From NCBI RefSeq assembly GCF_000224005.2, contig NZ_CP007031.1, forward strand, positions 2,571,001 through 2,635,000: a DNA stretch of 64,000 bases. Reading direction: 5' to 3'. The notes under the pieces are model-generated. The model saw nothing but the letters and a program-made list of their open reading frames with translations. It ran no database searches and was not told the DNA's origin. How positions within the stretch are numbered: the first letter of the stretch is position 1; each line of letters opens with the position of its first letter. This document shows, piece after piece, positions 26,501-38,869 of the stretch. Source of the DNA: Marichromatium purpuratum 984. GTDB lineage: Bacteria > Pseudomonadota > Gammaproteobacteria > Chromatiales > Chromatiaceae. Position numbers and translations under genes: made by a program.

Positions 26501-27045
26501 TCGCCGAGGTCGGCTTCTCGCTCTACATGGAGCTGCTCGAGCACGCGGTCGAGGCGCTCAAGGCCGGGCGTACCCCGGAACTCGATCGACCGCTCAGTCA
26601 CGGCGCCGAGATCGACCTGGGGGTCCCGGCGCTGCTGCCGAGCGACTATCTGCCCGACGTGCACGCCCGACTGGTGATGTACAAACGCATCGCCAGCGCC
26701 ACCAGCAAGGAAGCGCTGCGGGAACTACAGGTGGAGATGATCGACCGTTTCGGGCTGCTGCCCGAACCGGCCAAGCGTTTGCTGGAGATCACCGCACTGA
26801 AGCTGCGGGTCCAGCCATGGGGGATCGTCAAGATCGAGGTAGGGATCGGCAGCGGGCGGATCTGCTTCGAGGACAATCCGCGGATCGATCCGGCCCGGCT
26901 GATCGGGCTGATCCAGGAGCAGCCCAAGGTCTACCGGCTCGATGGCGGCGACACGCTCAGGTTCTATCGCGAGATGCCCGAACCCGAGCAGCGACTGCGC
27001 CAGGTCGAGCAGCTCGTCGAGCGTCTTACCGGCGAGGGCCGTTGA
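23554..27045 (+). CDS. mfd: Transcription-repair coupling factor Mfd, 1163 aa
   Basis: The DNA translocase that removes RNA polymerase stalled at lesions and recruits UvrA. The N-terminal third is UvrB-like; the RNA-polymerase interaction region has HEEHGVGRYLGL near 501; the helicase core has Walker A GDVGFGKTE near 644 and DEEHRFGV near 744; and the translocation motif with RGRVGRSHHRAYAYL follows near 920. GTG at 23554 (VNQATSATL) is chosen to match usual family length; an in-frame GTG at 23512 would add 14 residues. It is monocistronic and converges on fur with a 7-base gap. Confidence 0.93.
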   Translation: MNQATSATLHSPLEPPLPKGVSERRCWGGLHGAGAALAIATAASRHPGLVLALAEDVQAARRLQAELGFFLAGSALPVLGFPDWETLPYDVFSPLPELVSERLLTLHRLPGLTRGVLVVPVATLLQRLPPRDYVDAHSLVLACGDRLDLDATRLRLEHAGYSGVSQVMGHGEYAVRGSLLDVFPMGSQQPLRIDLFDDEVESIRLFDPETQRSHERIEQVRMLPAREFPFDEQAIVGFRSRYRASIEGDPQRSLIYREVSEGRTPGGIESYLPLFFDDTATLFDYLPATTLAIEPASGREAGAGFLASVAERHEQRRHDAERPLLAPEQLYLGVDELAAALNRMPGVNYRTAPFDTRPKGYAGVDNFATLDLPPLELQARAAEPARALQRFLATPGQRVLLVAESTGRRELLAEQLRDFGIHASQVADWGAFVNGEQPLALTVAPLEQGLRLADQGLALITETQIYGERVRQERRRRARERDGDAVVRNLTELTEGAPVVHEEHGVGRYLGLQTLEVGGSSTEFLTLGYAKGDKLYVPVSSLHLISRYTGATPEQAPLHRLGGEQWERIKRKAAQKACDVAAELLDVYARRAARQGVASPAPDTDYGAFAAAFPFEETPDQLRAIDSVLADMADTKPMDRVVCGDVGFGKTEVAMRAAFVAANGGRQVVVLVPTTLLAQQHFENFSDRFADWPIRIESLSRFRTAREQKQVFAGLAEGTIDIVVGTHKLLQPGIEFHDLGLVIVDEEHRFGVRHKERLKQLRSEVDILTLTATPIPRTLNMAMSGLRDLSIIATPPVERHPIKTFVSPWNDGLIQEAVQRELKRGGQVYFLHNEVETIENQAQKLEALIPSARVQIAHGQMRERELERIMRDFYHQRFNLLVCTTIVESGIDVPSANTIVINRADKLGLAQLHQLRGRVGRSHHRAYAYLITPPTKAMTTDAVKRLEAIESMEDLGAGFTLATHDLEIRGAGELLGDEQSGQIAEVGFSLYMELLEHAVEALKAGRTPELDRPLSHGAEIDLGVPALLPSDYLPDVHARLVMYKRIASATSKEALRELQVEMIDRFGLLPEPAKRLLEITALKLRVQPWGIVKIEVGIGSGRICFEDNPRIDPARLIGLIQEQPKVYRLDGGDTLRFYREMPEPEQRLRQVEQLVERLTGEGR

Positions 27046-27052
27046 GCGGGCA

Positions 27053-27469
27053 TCAGTCCTGCGACTGACACCCCGGGCAGACGCCGTAGATCACCAGCGA
27101 GTGGTCCTGGATACGGAACCCCTTGTCCTCGGCGATCTGCGACTGGCGCTCCTCGATCAGACTGTCGACGAACTCGACCACCTTGCCGCACTTGACGCAG
27201 ACCAGGTGGTCGTGGTGATCTCCGCTATTGAGTTCGAACACCGACTGCCCGCCCTCGAAATTGCGCCGGCACACCAGTCCGGCGCTCTCGAACTGGGTGA
27301 GCACCCGGTAGACGGTCGCCAGACCGACCTCCTCGTCCTGACTCAGCAATTGCTTGTAGACGTCCTCGGCACTGAGATGGCGCTTGCGGCTCTTCTCGAG
27401 GATGCCCAATATCTTGACCCGCGGGGCCGTGACCTTGAGGCCCGCACGTTTGATCTGTTGATTTTCCAA
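27053..27469 (-). CDS. fur: Ferric uptake regulator Fur, 138 aa
   Basis: The global Fe2+-dependent repressor. The winged helix contains LKVTAPRVKILGILE (11-25) and LATVYRVLTQF (50-60). HHDH at 85-88 belongs to the regulatory metal site. Cys91/Cys94 and Cys131/Cys134 form the structural zinc site. Length and motifs fit gammaproteobacterial Fur and separate it from the zur product at 4216-4647. It is divergent from bamE, as in many gammaproteobacteria. Confidence 0.94.
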   Translation of the reverse strand: MENQQIKRAGLKVTAPRVKILGILEKSRKRHLSAEDVYKQLLSQDEEVGLATVYRVLTQFESAGLVCRRNFEGGQSVFELNSGDHHDHLVCVKCGKVVEFVDSLIEERQSQIAEDKGFRIQDHSLVIYGVCPGCQSQD

Positions 27470-27601
27470 AACCGCTCTCCCCGTCTAGCCCGGAGGCGTC
27501 GGCGACCGCCCGGACTGCGTTGCTCACGCGCCGCCCGGTGATCGGGATCCGGCGCTGCTGTATCATGCCACGGTTATTCGCACAGTCATCGACGCAAAAC
27601 A

Positions 27602-28093
27602 ATGCGAAAGATTCTCACGTTTTCGATCCTCGGTTCTTTGTTGATTATCGTCGCGAGCGGTTGTTCGCGGGACAAGCGACCCGACGAGTACCGATCCTCC
27701 ATGCTGGAGAACCTGCCATTCGTCTACAAGATGACGGTGCAGCAAGGCAATATCATCACCGAGGAGATGATCGATCAGCTCCAGCCGGGCATGACCAGGC
27801 GGCAGGTGCAGTACCTGCTCGGCACCCCGCTGCTGACCGATTTCTTCCATAACGACCGCTGGGATTACACCTATACCATCAAGCGTGGACACCAGCCGAT
27901 GGAGATCCGCTATCTGACGCTGTACTTCGCGGAGGACAGCCTAGTTCGGATCGAAGGGGACATCAAACCCGACCCCATCCGGGCCCAGTCACGCGAACCC
28001 CGAGAAATCCTGGTCAAGGTGCCGGACCACGAGGGACGCAAGGGGCTGGTCGAGCGCAGCCTCAAGGCCGTCGGCCTGGAGCCCAAGGAATAA
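27602..28093 (+). CDS. bamE: Outer-membrane assembly lipoprotein BamE (SmpA/OmlA), 163 aa
   Basis: A lipoprotein of the BAM complex, which inserts beta-barrel proteins into the outer membrane. The signal peptide ends in a lipobox with Cys21 (IVASGC). Residues 53-115 hold the SmpA/OmlA domain: ITEEMIDQLQPGMTRRQVQYLLGTP and the FHNDRWDYTYTI segment. The tail (about 125-163) is charged and longer than in E. coli BamE. It is divergent from fur by 132 bases. Confidence 0.93.
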   Translation: MRKILTFSILGSLLIIVASGCSRDKRPDEYRSSMLENLPFVYKMTVQQGNIITEEMIDQLQPGMTRRQVQYLLGTPLLTDFFHNDRWDYTYTIKRGHQPMEIRYLTLYFAEDSLVRIEGDIKPDPIRAQSREPREILVKVPDHEGRKGLVERSLKAVGLEPKE

Positions 28094-28105
28094 CGCGGCG
28101 GACGC

Positions 28106-28390
28106 TCAGCCCGCCCCCGCCGCGCGGCGCTTGCGCGCCGCCTTCGGGTCGGCGATCAGCGGCCGGTAGATCTCGATCCGATCACCGTCCTCGAGCACCT
28201 GATCGAGCTTGGCAAGCTTGCCGAAAACCCCCACCTTGTTACGCGCCAGATCGATCTCGGGGAAACGCTCGAGCACCCCGGACTGGTGCAGCGCCTCCTC
28301 GAGCCGAGTGCCGCGAGCCACCTCGATGGCACGCAATACCTGCCCCCGCTCGCCGACATAGGCCACCGAGACCTGCAGGTAATCAGTCAC
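28106..28390 (-). CDS. rnfH: RnfH family Ubl-like protein (RatB), 94 aa
   Basis: A small ubiquitin-fold protein of the RnfH/UPF0125 family. The diagnostic run VAYVGERGQ is near residue 9, with LDQVLEDGDRIEIYRPL at about 62-78. A basic alanine-rich tail follows. The ATG overlaps the ratA stop by eight bases, so it is translationally coupled. Its role is unclear; it is usually paired with ratA. No rnf electron-transport genes are present in the window. Confidence 0.9.
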   Translation of the reverse strand: MTDYLQVSVAYVGERGQVLRAIEVARGTRLEEALHQSGVLERFPEIDLARNKVGVFGKLAKLDQVLEDGDRIEIYRPLIADPKAARKRRAAGAG

Positions 28391-28817
28391 GATACACCTC
28401 GTCGGCCCGCTTGCAGAAAGCGTCGACCAGGGTATTGGCGATCTGGTTGAAGACGGTGCCGAAGGCCTTGTCGATCAACCGCCCGGAGAACTCGAAGTCC
28501 AGCTCCAGCTCGACCTTGGAGGCATCTTCGCGCAACTCGGTAAAACGCCAGCCACCGACGAGCTTGCGGAAAGGGCCGTCGAGCAGGTTGATGCTCATGC
28601 GCCCGGGACGCTCGTAGTGGTTGCAGGTGCTGAAGGTCTGGTGGATCCCCATCCGCGACACCTCGATCTGACCGCAGATCTGCTCCGCGCTCTCCGAGAT
28701 CACCCGGGCGCTCTTGCACCAGGGCAGGAACTGCGGATAGGCACCGACATCATAGACGAGATCGAACATCTGGGCCGCGGAGTACGGCACCAGGGCACTT
28801 TTTCTGACTGTAGCCAC
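28383..28817 (-). CDS. ratA: RatA family protein (START/polyketide-cyclase fold), 144 aa
   Basis: A member of the RatA/Coq10 START-fold family. Signature runs include YSAAQMFDLVYDVGAYPQFL at about 12-31 and FTELREDASKVELELDFEF near 92. In E. coli RatA inhibits ribosomal subunit association; homologues bind lipids such as quinones. It begins two bases after the stop of the NSS transporter and overlaps rnfH. SmpB, which often neighbours ratA, is not in the flanking genes. Confidence 0.9.
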   Translation of the reverse strand: MATVRKSALVPYSAAQMFDLVYDVGAYPQFLPWCKSARVISESAEQICGQIEVSRMGIHQTFSTCNHYERPGRMSINLLDGPFRKLVGGWRFTELREDASKVELELDFEFSGRLIDKAFGTVFNQIANTLVDAFCKRADEVYRD

Positions 28818-28819
28818 AA

Positions 28820-30202
28820 CTAATCAAGACCAATCAATTTGAGGATGCCCAGGGCATTGAGCATGACGAGCATTACCGCTGTCGGCGCAACATAGCGGAT
28901 CAGTATCCGCCACGCCCGGTAGACAAGACCTTCGCCGAGGCGCAACTCGTCGAGTGAGGAGGCACGGGCCATCTTCCAACCGGCGAAGATCGCGATGAGG
29001 ATCCCACCGAGCGGCAACAGGATGTTGGCCGTGAGAAAGTCGAAGAGGTCGAGGATCCCCTTGCCGAAAACGGTGAAGCCGGACCACTCGTTGAGCGAGA
29101 GCAGGCAGGCGATACCGAGCAGCCAGACGGTGACGCCGGCGAGGATCGAGGCGCGCACCCGGCTGAAGCTGAGATTCTCCACCAGCCAGGCGACCAGCGG
29201 CTCGAGCAGCGAGATCGCCGAGGTCCAGGCTGCAAACACCAGCAGCACGAAGAACAGTGCACCGAACAGCTGGCCACCGGGCATCTCGCCGAAGGCAATC
29301 GGCAGGGTCTGGAAGATCAGTCCCGGACCACTGTCGGGCGCCAAACCGTTGGCGAACACCACCGGGAAGATCGCCAGGCCGGCGAGCAGCGCCACCAGGG
29401 TGTCCATCGAGGCGACGATCACCGAGTTGCGAGCGATCGAGGCGTCGCGACCGAGATAGGAGCCGTAGATCATGATCGCGCCCATGCCGAGGCTGAGGCT
29501 GAAGAAGGCCTGCCCCATGGCGCTGAGGACGGCCTCACCGGCATGCCCCTTGAACTTCTCGAAGTCGGGCGCGAACAGATAATCGACTGCGCCAGCGAAG
29601 TCACCAGCGCTGGCAGCATAGATCACCATCACCACCAGCAGCACGAACAGCGCCGGCATCAGATAGCGCACCGCCTTCTCGAGTCCGCTGGCGACCCCGC
29701 GCGAGACCACCAGCACCACCATCGCCATGAAGATGGTGTGCCAGGCGAGCAGACGCTCGGCATCACCCACCAGCGCTGCGAAGATCTCGCCGGCGGCGAC
29801 GCCGTCGATCCCGTTGAAGACACCGGTGGCGGCGCGAAAGACGTAGGCCAGCGCCCAGCCGGCGATCACGCTGTAGAAGGAGAGGATCAGGAAAGCGGTG
29901 ACGATGCCCATCCAGCCGACGACCTGCCAGCCCCCGGCGCGTCCCTCCTGGGCGGTCAAGGTGCGCATGCTGTTGATCGGGCTCTGGCGTCCGCGTCGAC
30001 CGAGCATGATCTCGGCCATCATGATCGGGATGCCGATGGCAGCGACACAGATCAGATAGACCAGGACGAATGCCCCACCGCCGTATTCGCCGGCGGCATA
30101 GGGGAAACGCCAGATATTGCCCAGGCCGACGGCCGAACCACTGGCCGCAAGGATGAAGGCGAGACGTGTGGACCACATCCCATGGATGGAAGTGACGGCC
30201 AT
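28820..30202 (-). CDS. Sodium-dependent transporter, NSS/SNF family, 460 aa
   Basis: An inner-membrane Na+ symporter of the neurotransmitter:sodium symporter family, related to LeuT and MhsT. The first membrane helix has the diagnostic GSAVGLGNIWRFPYAAGEYGG near 23-42, which forms sodium and substrate sites. About 11-12 helices are present. Substrate is probably an amino acid, but which one is not clear. The stop at 28820 abuts ratA, so ratA and rnfH may be cotranscribed with it. Confidence 0.9.
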   Translation of the reverse strand: MAVTSIHGMWSTRLAFILAASGSAVGLGNIWRFPYAAGEYGGGAFVLVYLICVAAIGIPIMMAEIMLGRRGRQSPINSMRTLTAQEGRAGGWQVVGWMGIVTAFLILSFYSVIAGWALAYVFRAATGVFNGIDGVAAGEIFAALVGDAERLLAWHTIFMAMVVLVVSRGVASGLEKAVRYLMPALFVLLVVMVIYAASAGDFAGAVDYLFAPDFEKFKGHAGEAVLSAMGQAFFSLSLGMGAIMIYGSYLGRDASIARNSVIVASMDTLVALLAGLAIFPVVFANGLAPDSGPGLIFQTLPIAFGEMPGGQLFGALFFVLLVFAAWTSAISLLEPLVAWLVENLSFSRVRASILAGVTVWLLGIACLLSLNEWSGFTVFGKGILDLFDFLTANILLPLGGILIAIFAGWKMARASSLDELRLGEGLVYRAWRILIRYVAPTAVMLVMLNALGILKLIGLD

Positions 30203-30214
30203 GTGTCGAAACTC

Positions 30215-31552
30215 CTAAACTGCGATCTGTTCGCGTACGACGTCCGCGAGCCGTTCGCACACACGGCGTACCTGCCCCTCGTCGGTTCCCTCGACCATCA
30301 CCCGCACCAGCGGTTCGGTTCCAGACATCCGCAGCAGCACCCGGCCACTGCCGTCGAGTTCGCGCTCGGCCTCGGCGACCGCCTCGCGCACCCCCGGCAG
30401 CTCGTCGAGTTCCCGGCGCCGGTCGAGCCGCACGTTGATCAGCACCTGCGGATAACGCTCGACCTCGGCACACAGCCCATCGAGCGAACACTCGAGCCGG
30501 TTGAGCGCCGCAAGCACCTGCAGCGCCGCAACGATCCCGTCGCCGGTGGAGGTGCGATCGCGGCAGATGATGTGGCCCGAGGGTTCGCCGCCAAGGATGC
30601 CATCGGCCTGCTTGAGCGCCTCCATGATGTAGCGATCGCCCACCTTGGTGCGGACGAACCCGGTGCCGAGCCGCGCCAGCGCATGCTCTAGACCGAGATT
30701 GCTCATCAGTGTCCCGACCACCTCACCACGCATCGCACTGGCTGCGAGCCTGGATTTGGCAATGATGTAGAGCAGCTGGTCGCCGTCGACCAGCTCACCG
30801 CGCGAATCGACCATCAATACCCGGTCGCCATCACCGTCGAAGGCGATACCGAGGTCCGCGCCCTCACGCAGCACCGCCTCGCGCAGCGCCTCGGGCTGGG
30901 TCGATCCGACGTCGCGATTGATATTGAACCCATTGGGCTCGACGCCCAGACGCACCACGCTGGCGCCAAGCTCCTCGAAGACATGGGGGGCAGTATTATA
31001 GGTCGCCCCGTTGGCACAATCGACGACGATTTTCAGACCACGGAAATTGATCGACGATGGGATGGTGCCCTTGCAGAACTCGATGTAGCGACCACCGGCG
31101 TCACCGACTCGCACCACCTTGCCCAGATCGCTGGAGTCGACCGTGCGCAACGGCTGCTCCAGCTCGGCCTCGATCGCCGCCTCGACCGTGTCGGGGAGCT
31201 TGTCGCCTTCGGCCGAGAAGAACTTGATGCCGTTGTCCTGGTAGGGATTGTGCGAGGCGGTAATGACGATCCCGGCATCGGCGCGGAAGGTGCGGGTGAG
31301 ATAGGCCACCGCCGGAGTGGTCATCGGCCCGAGCAGACGGATGTCGACCCCGGCGGCCACCAGCCCGGCCTCGAGCGCGGACTCGAACATGTAGCCCGAG
31401 ATCCGGGTGTCCTTGCCGATCAGGATCTTGCCGCCACCGCCATTGCCGAGCACCCGCCCGGCCGCCCAGCCGAGCTTGAGCACGAAGTCGGGGGTGACGA
31501 TGCCCTCGCCGACCCGCCCGCGGATGCCGTCGGTTCCGAAGTATCTACGCAT
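30215..31552 (-). CDS. glmM: Phosphoglucosamine mutase GlmM, 445 aa
   Basis: Converts glucosamine-6-phosphate to glucosamine-1-phosphate for peptidoglycan and LPS. The active-site serine is Ser100 in [14 protein letters not shown], the metal loop is DGDGDR near 242, and the phosphate-binding [15 protein letters not shown] is near 412-427. The N-terminus [12 protein letters not shown] is diagnostic. Its ATG lies directly against the ftsH stop. The usual folP gene between ftsH and glmM is absent. Confidence 0.96.
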   Translation of the reverse strand: MRRYFGTDGIRGRVGEGIVTPDFVLKLGWAAGRVLGNGGGGKILIGKDTRISGYMFESALEAGLVAAGVDIRLLGPMTTPAVAYLTRTFRADAGIVITASHNPYQDNGIKFFSAEGDKLPDTVEAAIEAELEQPLRTVDSSDLGKVVRVGDAGGRYIEFCKGTIPSSINFRGLKIVVDCANGATYNTAPHVFEELGASVVRLGVEPNGFNINRDVGSTQPEALREAVLREGADLGIAFDGDGDRVLMVDSRGELVDGDQLLYIIAKSRLAASAMRGEVVGTLMSNLGLEHALARLGTGFVRTKVGDRYIMEALKQADGILGGEPSGHIICRDRTSTGDGIVAALQVLAALNRLECSLDGLCAEVERYPQVLINVRLDRRRELDELPGVREAVAEAERELDGSGRVLLRMSGTEPLVRVMVEGTDEGQVRRVCERLADVVREQIAV

Positions 31553-33463
<1,911 letters not shown>

Positions 33464-33539
33464 GGCCTGGTGCCCTTAGCTGGTTGGTTGCCGGCGCGGC
33501 AATGTCGTCACTCAAGCGGATGAAACTAGCATCGACCGC

Positions 33540-34160
33540 TCAAGGATTAAAGCCTTTGGCCACGAGATAGACCTCGCGGCTCGCCGATCTGGAGGACTTC
33601 GGCTTGCGCGTGACCACCCGCGAGAAGGACTGACGCAGGGTGCGCAGATAATCGTCGAAGCCGCTGCCCTGGAAGACCTTGACCGCGAGCGCGCCGCCGG
33701 GCTTGAGCCGGGCCTGGGCCAGCTCCAGGGCGAGTTCGACCAGATACATCACCCGCGCCTGGTCGACCACCGCAGTCCCGGTGATGTTCGGCGCCATGTC
33801 CGAGAGCACCACGTCGAGCGGTGCGGCCTCGAGCGCCGCCTCGAGCTGCTCGAGCATCGCCTGCTCACGGAAGTCACCCTGGAGGATCTCGACGCCCGGC
33901 AGCGGATCGATCGGCAGCAGGTCGAGCGCGACCACCCGTCCCTGCTTGCCGACCAGCCGCGCGGCCACCTGCGACCAGCTCCCGGGCGCGGCACCGAGAT
34001 CGACCACCCGCATCCCCGGGGCGAGCAGACGATCGCGCTCCTGGAGTTCGAGCAGCTTGTAGGCAGCGCGCGAACGGTAACCGTCCTGTTGCGCCTGCTT
34101 GACGAAAGGATCGCCGACGTGACGGTCGAGCCAGCGACGACTGGACTTGCTTCTTGCCAT
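33540..34160 (-). CDS. rlmE: 23S rRNA 2'-O-methyltransferase RlmE (FtsJ/RrmJ), 206 aa
   Basis: Methylates U2552 in 23S rRNA. The N-terminus RSKSSRRWLDRHVGDPFVKQA and the SAM motif VDLGAAPGSW near 50-59 are diagnostic. The catalytic set is Lys at the YRSRAAYKL segment, Asp in SDMAPN (about 118), Lys in VKVFQG (about 160) and Glu in SREVYLV near the end. ATG at 34160 is used; the frame stays open upstream but leads into sequence without similarity. It lies just upstream of ftsH, as in E. coli. Confidence 0.94.
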   Translation of the reverse strand: MARSKSSRRWLDRHVGDPFVKQAQQDGYRSRAAYKLLELQERDRLLAPGMRVVDLGAAPGSWSQVAARLVGKQGRVVALDLLPIDPLPGVEILQGDFREQAMLEQLEAALEAAPLDVVLSDMAPNITGTAVVDQARVMYLVELALELAQARLKPGGALAVKVFQGSGFDDYLRTLRQSFSRVVTRKPKSSRSASREVYLVAKGFNP

Positions 34161-34273
34161 GGATCGAGAAACCGGTGGACTGGTGCGACACGGGGGATCC
34201 GCGCGCATGGATACACTATTGAACCACAGCCCGGGGATGGCCGGCGCGCCCGACCGAGCCGATCGAGACATGT

Positions 34274-35131
34274 TCAGAGTTCGTGGACCCAGGGAAAACG
34301 GAAGAGTTCGAGCAGCATTCCCGCCAGCGCGCCACCGAGTACGGCGCCGACCACCGCCTGGGCGAGGTCCTGGTGCAGCGCCAGACTCGCCTGCATCCAC
34401 CAACCCTGCTCGACGGCGAGCAGCGGCCCGCTGATCAGCCAGACACTACCGGCCGCGACCCCGGCGAGCAGCGCCATCACCAGTGCCTCGATGAGCTGAC
34501 AGGGGCGCGACTCGAGCAGCAGCCGACGCGCCAGACAGACCCAGCCGCGCACCGTCGAGACATAGAGCACGCCGTTGACGCTGACCAGGAACAGCAGCAC
34601 CGCGAACACCGCGAACCCACCCGGCTGCAGCGAATCGGCAAGGGCCACGGCGGTACCGACCAGCGCGCCGGTCATGAGGCCGGCCAGGGTCTTGCCCGGC
34701 ACATGGCGCGAACAGCGCGCGCGGAAGGGCACCAACGCCCCGACCACAGCGGCCAGCGCAGCGGCGAGCAGCGCCGACTCGATGAACCCCACCATGCCGT
34801 CGAGCGCGATCAAAGCCCCGACCCCGACCACGCCACCGATGGCCGTGGCCATCAGCGAGATCTCTCGCGCACCGTAGAGCACCGCACCGATCGCGCCGGC
34901 CAGTGCCGCGGCCGGCACATAGGCCCAGTGTGACCAGCCGTGCACGCGCAGCAACTCGACCAGCCCGATGAACAGCGGCGCGTGGATCAACCCGATCAGG
35001 CACCAGACGATGGTGCGCAGAAACAGCAATCGCCAGCGCACCCCATGACGACTCACCGCGGGCTCGAGGCGGTCGTGGACGCGGACGTCGCAATAATGGC
35101 TGGAGAGGACCTGGGGGCGGGATAGAGACAT
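34274..35131 (-). CDS. Multi-pass membrane protein of unknown function, 285 aa
   Basis: No family recognised. The protein has a charged N-terminal stretch of about 40 residues and then about seven or eight hydrophobic segments rich in Ala, Gly and Val. Two segments share an AGAIGAVLYG / GAVLGGALAG flavour, hinting at an internal repeat. ATG at 35131 is chosen over the upstream ATG at 35173, which would add a poorly conserved proline-rich 14-residue lead. It sits between rlmE and the HiPIP gene, on the same strand as both. Third-position GC bias supports coding. Confidence 0.65.
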   Translation of the reverse strand: MSLSRPQVLSSHYCDVRVHDRLEPAVSRHGVRWRLLFLRTIVWCLIGLIHAPLFIGLVELLRVHGWSHWAYVPAAALAGAIGAVLYGAREISLMATAIGGVVGVGALIALDGMVGFIESALLAAALAAVVGALVPFRARCSRHVPGKTLAGLMTGALVGTAVALADSLQPGGFAVFAVLLFLVSVNGVLYVSTVRGWVCLARRLLLESRPCQLIEALVMALLAGVAAGSVWLISGPLLAVEQGWWMQASLALHQDLAQAVVGAVLGGALAGMLLELFRFPWVHEL

Positions 35132-35304
35132 GACCGGGTTACCGCTGTTGCTGCCTGGTAGAGGATCGGGCAAGAGGCAGGGACCCGATCACAAGAGTGC
35201 TTCCGTAGAGAATACGGTCGCTGTCTCTGGATTAAAGCAGGGGTGTCAGCGCGCCTACGTGACCTGTGACCCAGATGTTGCCGACGAACGGCGGCCCCGA
35301 AACG

Positions 35305-35330
35305 ACAAACGGGGCCGTGCGGCCCCGTCA
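35305..35330 (-). terminator. Terminator downstream of the HiPIP gene
   Basis: The inverted repeat ACGGGGCCG / CGGCCCCGT (35309-35328) forms a strong GC stem. On the minus strand it is followed by TTTGTCGTTT. It lies about 33 bases past the HiPIP stop. Confidence 0.75.
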
Positions 35331-35361
35331 GTGTACCCCCGGAGGGGAACGTCAACCCGGA

Positions 35362-35724
35362 TCAGCCTGCACGCAGGGTCCAGGAAGCGCACCAGCCGTT
35401 GAGGTTGATCAGCTTGCCGGGGAACAGGCTGCAGCCGCGCCACTCGCCAGCACCCTGGTCGGGCAGCATGAACTGGCAGTTCTCGCAGTGCTGCTCCTCG
35501 GGCGGAAGACCCGGGCGAGCGGCGGCAACGCGCTCGGACTGAGCCGCATCACGGTGGTACTTCAGCGCAACCGCGGTGGGATCGTCCTCGGTCACAGCGT
35601 TTGCAGGAACCTCGGCACGCGCGGTACCGAAGCCAACGAGGTTGATCACCGGGACTGCGGCAGCGGTACCCAGCATCACTTTGACGGCGTCGCGACGGCT
35701 CTTGCAAATTGGCTTATCGGACAT
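35362..35724 (-). CDS. hip: High-potential iron-sulfur protein (HiPIP) precursor, 120 aa
   Basis: A periplasmic [4Fe-4S] electron carrier that donates electrons to the photosynthetic reaction centre in purple sulfur bacteria. A Tat signal with SRRDAVK at 9-15 ends at ARA, giving an 83-residue mature protein from Glu38. Cluster cysteines are at 80, 83, 98 and 112 ([17 protein letters not shown]). The segment [13 protein letters not shown] matches Chromatiaceae HiPIPs from memory. It is monocistronic, with its own terminator, which suits high expression. Confidence 0.96.
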   Translation of the reverse strand: MSDKPICKSRRDAVKVMLGTAAAVPVINLVGFGTARAEVPANAVTEDDPTAVALKYHRDAAQSERVAAARPGLPPEEQHCENCQFMLPDQGAGEWRGCSLFPGKLINLNGWCASWTLRAG

Positions 35725-35851
35725 GGGATCAACTCCTTCAAAAAGGCACACTTGGTGATCTCGATACCTCCGGAAACCCCGGAGGCCGTCGATCATTGTG
35801 CAACATGAGTCCCTAAAAGGCGAGCACAAGAGGCCGTCGAGACGGGTCGAT

Positions 35852-36307
35852 TCAGTCGAGATAGGTGCCGGCACCAAGGTAGCGGGCACGCCAATAGGGC
35901 GCGTCGAGCCGGGCCAGACGAACCTCGCGGCGCGAGGTCGAGGCGTGCACGAAGCGCTCATCATCGACCATCAGACCGACATGGTGCACCCCTGGACCGG
36001 TGCGGAAGAACACCAGGTCGCCCGCGCGTGCCCGCCCCTGGGCGAGCGGGCGGGCGCGGGCAAGCTGCGCCACCGAGACGCGCGGGATGTCGATTCCCGC
36101 GGCGTGGTGGGCGTAGTAGGTCAGACCACTGCAATCAACTCCGGTACGCGGATCCGTGCCACCGTAACGGTAGGGTGTCCCCAGCTGGGCGAGCCCAGCC
36201 TCGACCACCTGCTGGCGCGCCCCACCCGTGGCGGCACAACCACCGAGCAATACGAGCGCCGCGAGGATCCCGACGCGCACACTGGAAGAGACCGCTTCAT
36301 TTCTCAT
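35852..36307 (-). CDS. NlpC/P60 family lipoprotein (putative murein hydrolase), 151 aa
   Basis: An outer-membrane lipoprotein with a lipobox ending at Cys24 (LLGGC). The NlpC/P60 cysteine-peptidase domain has the catalytic Cys59 ([10 protein letters not shown]), His109 (GVHHVGLMV) and His121 (FVHASTS). The family cleaves peptide stems of peptidoglycan. ATG at 36307 is chosen; an upstream in-frame ATG at 36322 falls inside the dyad-rich leader. Monocistronic, with two inverted repeats directly upstream. Confidence 0.9.
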   Translation of the reverse strand: MRNEAVSSSVRVGILAALVLLGGCAATGGARQQVVEAGLAQLGTPYRYGGTDPRTGVDCSGLTYYAHHAAGIDIPRVSVAQLARARPLAQGRARAGDLVFFRTGPGVHHVGLMVDDERFVHASTSRREVRLARLDAPYWRARYLGAGTYLD

Positions 36308-37615
<1,308 letters not shown>

Positions 37616-37677
37616 CCCCGAGACGGTGACCGCGCAACCGGCTTGCGCCGTCACCACCCGCCCCAACCTGAGGGGAC

Positions 37678-38862
37678 ATGCACGATGCATCTCCCCCCTT
37701 GCTCAGCCTCACCACCCACGGCGCGATCGACGAGATCCCCGCCGCGGACTGGAATCGGCTGGTCGGCGACGACGCCCCCTTCCTCGACCACCGCTTCCTC
37801 GCCGCCCTGGAGCGACACGGCTGCGTCGGCGAGACGTTCGGCTGGATCCCGCTGCACCTGGCGCTGCGCGACGCCGACGGCATACTGCGCGCCGCCGCGC
37901 CCTGCTACCTCAAGACCAACGGCTATGGCGAGTTCGTCTTCGACTGGGCCTGGGCCGAGGCGCACCACCGCCGCGGACTCCCCTATTACCCCAAGCTGGT
38001 GATCGCCGCCCCCTACACCCCGGCGGTCGCACCGCGCATCCTCAGCGCCGACGACGCCGAGCGCCCACGCCACGCCCGAGCACTGATCGAGGGTGCGCGA
38101 CACCTCGCCGAACAGCTTGGGGTCTCGTCGATGCACTGGTTGTTCCACACCGAGCGGGAGGGCGAGCCGCTCGCGACCGCGGGACTGCTGCCACGGCTCG
38201 GCTGCCAGTTCCACTGGCACCGTGACGACGAGCGCGACTTCGACGGTCTGCTCGCGCAGTTCACCTCGGCCAAGCGCAAACAGGTGCGCCGCGAGCGCCG
38301 ACGGGTGGCCGAGGCCGGTCTGCGCATCGCACGACTGCGCGGCGACCAGCTCGGCGCCGCCGAGTGGGCCAGCCTCCATCGGCTCTACCGCGACACCTTC
38401 GAGCGGCGCGGCGGTGTCCCCACCCTGTCGCCGGCGTTCTTCGCCACGCTCGGCGAGACCATGGGTGAGTCGCTGCTGGTGGTATTCTGTTACCAGGGAG
38501 CGCGGATCGTCGCCGCGGCCTTCAACCTGGTCGGCGCCCGAACCCTCTACGGCCGCCACTGGGGCTGCAGCGACGCCTTCCACAGTCTCCACTTCGAGGC
38601 CTGCTACTACCAGGGACTGGAACACTGCATCGCCACCGGGCTGACACACTTCCAGCCCGGCACCCAGGGCGAGCACAAGATCAGCCGCGGCTTCCTACCG
38701 ACGCCGACCTGGTCCTCGCACTGGATCGCCGACCCCGAGTTGCGCGCGGCCATCGCCCGCGCGCTCGAGCGCGAAACCCGAGGCATGCGCGCGTATCTGC
38801 GCCGGATGCAGGACCACAGCCCCTACCGCAGGCCGGCATCGTCATCGTCACCCTCGGACTAG
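37678..38862 (+). CDS. FemAB-like GNAT-fold protein (DUF482 family), 394 aa
   Basis: Belongs to the FemAB_like (formerly DUF482) family, built of duplicated GNAT folds. Recognisable blocks include [20 protein letters not shown] near 21-40, [14 protein letters not shown] near 102-115, and the late [10 protein letters not shown] / [15 protein letters not shown] segment near 310-340. The biochemical role is unknown; the peptidoglycan link comes only from fold similarity to FemX/MurM-type enzymes, which use aminoacyl-tRNA. GAGGGGA precedes the ATG. It sits seven bases upstream of aat, followed by bpt, both tRNA-dependent aminoacyl transferases. Confidence 0.83.
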   Translation: MHDASPPLLSLTTHGAIDEIPAADWNRLVGDDAPFLDHRFLAALERHGCVGETFGWIPLHLALRDADGILRAAAPCYLKTNGYGEFVFDWAWAEAHHRRGLPYYPKLVIAAPYTPAVAPRILSADDAERPRHARALIEGARHLAEQLGVSSMHWLFHTEREGEPLATAGLLPRLGCQFHWHRDDERDFDGLLAQFTSAKRKQVRRERRRVAEAGLRIARLRGDQLGAAEWASLHRLYRDTFERRGGVPTLSPAFFATLGETMGESLLVVFCYQGARIVAAAFNLVGARTLYGRHWGCSDAFHSLHFEACYYQGLEHCIATGLTHFQPGTQGEHKISRGFLPTPTWSSHWIADPELRAAIARALERETRGMRAYLRRMQDHSPYRRPASSSSPSD

Positions 38863-38869
38863 CCCGGAC

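Noticed and set aside
24124-26664. An 846-codon minus-strand frame opposite mfd
   Set aside because: It has no recognisable domain, and Mfd on the plus strand is complete.
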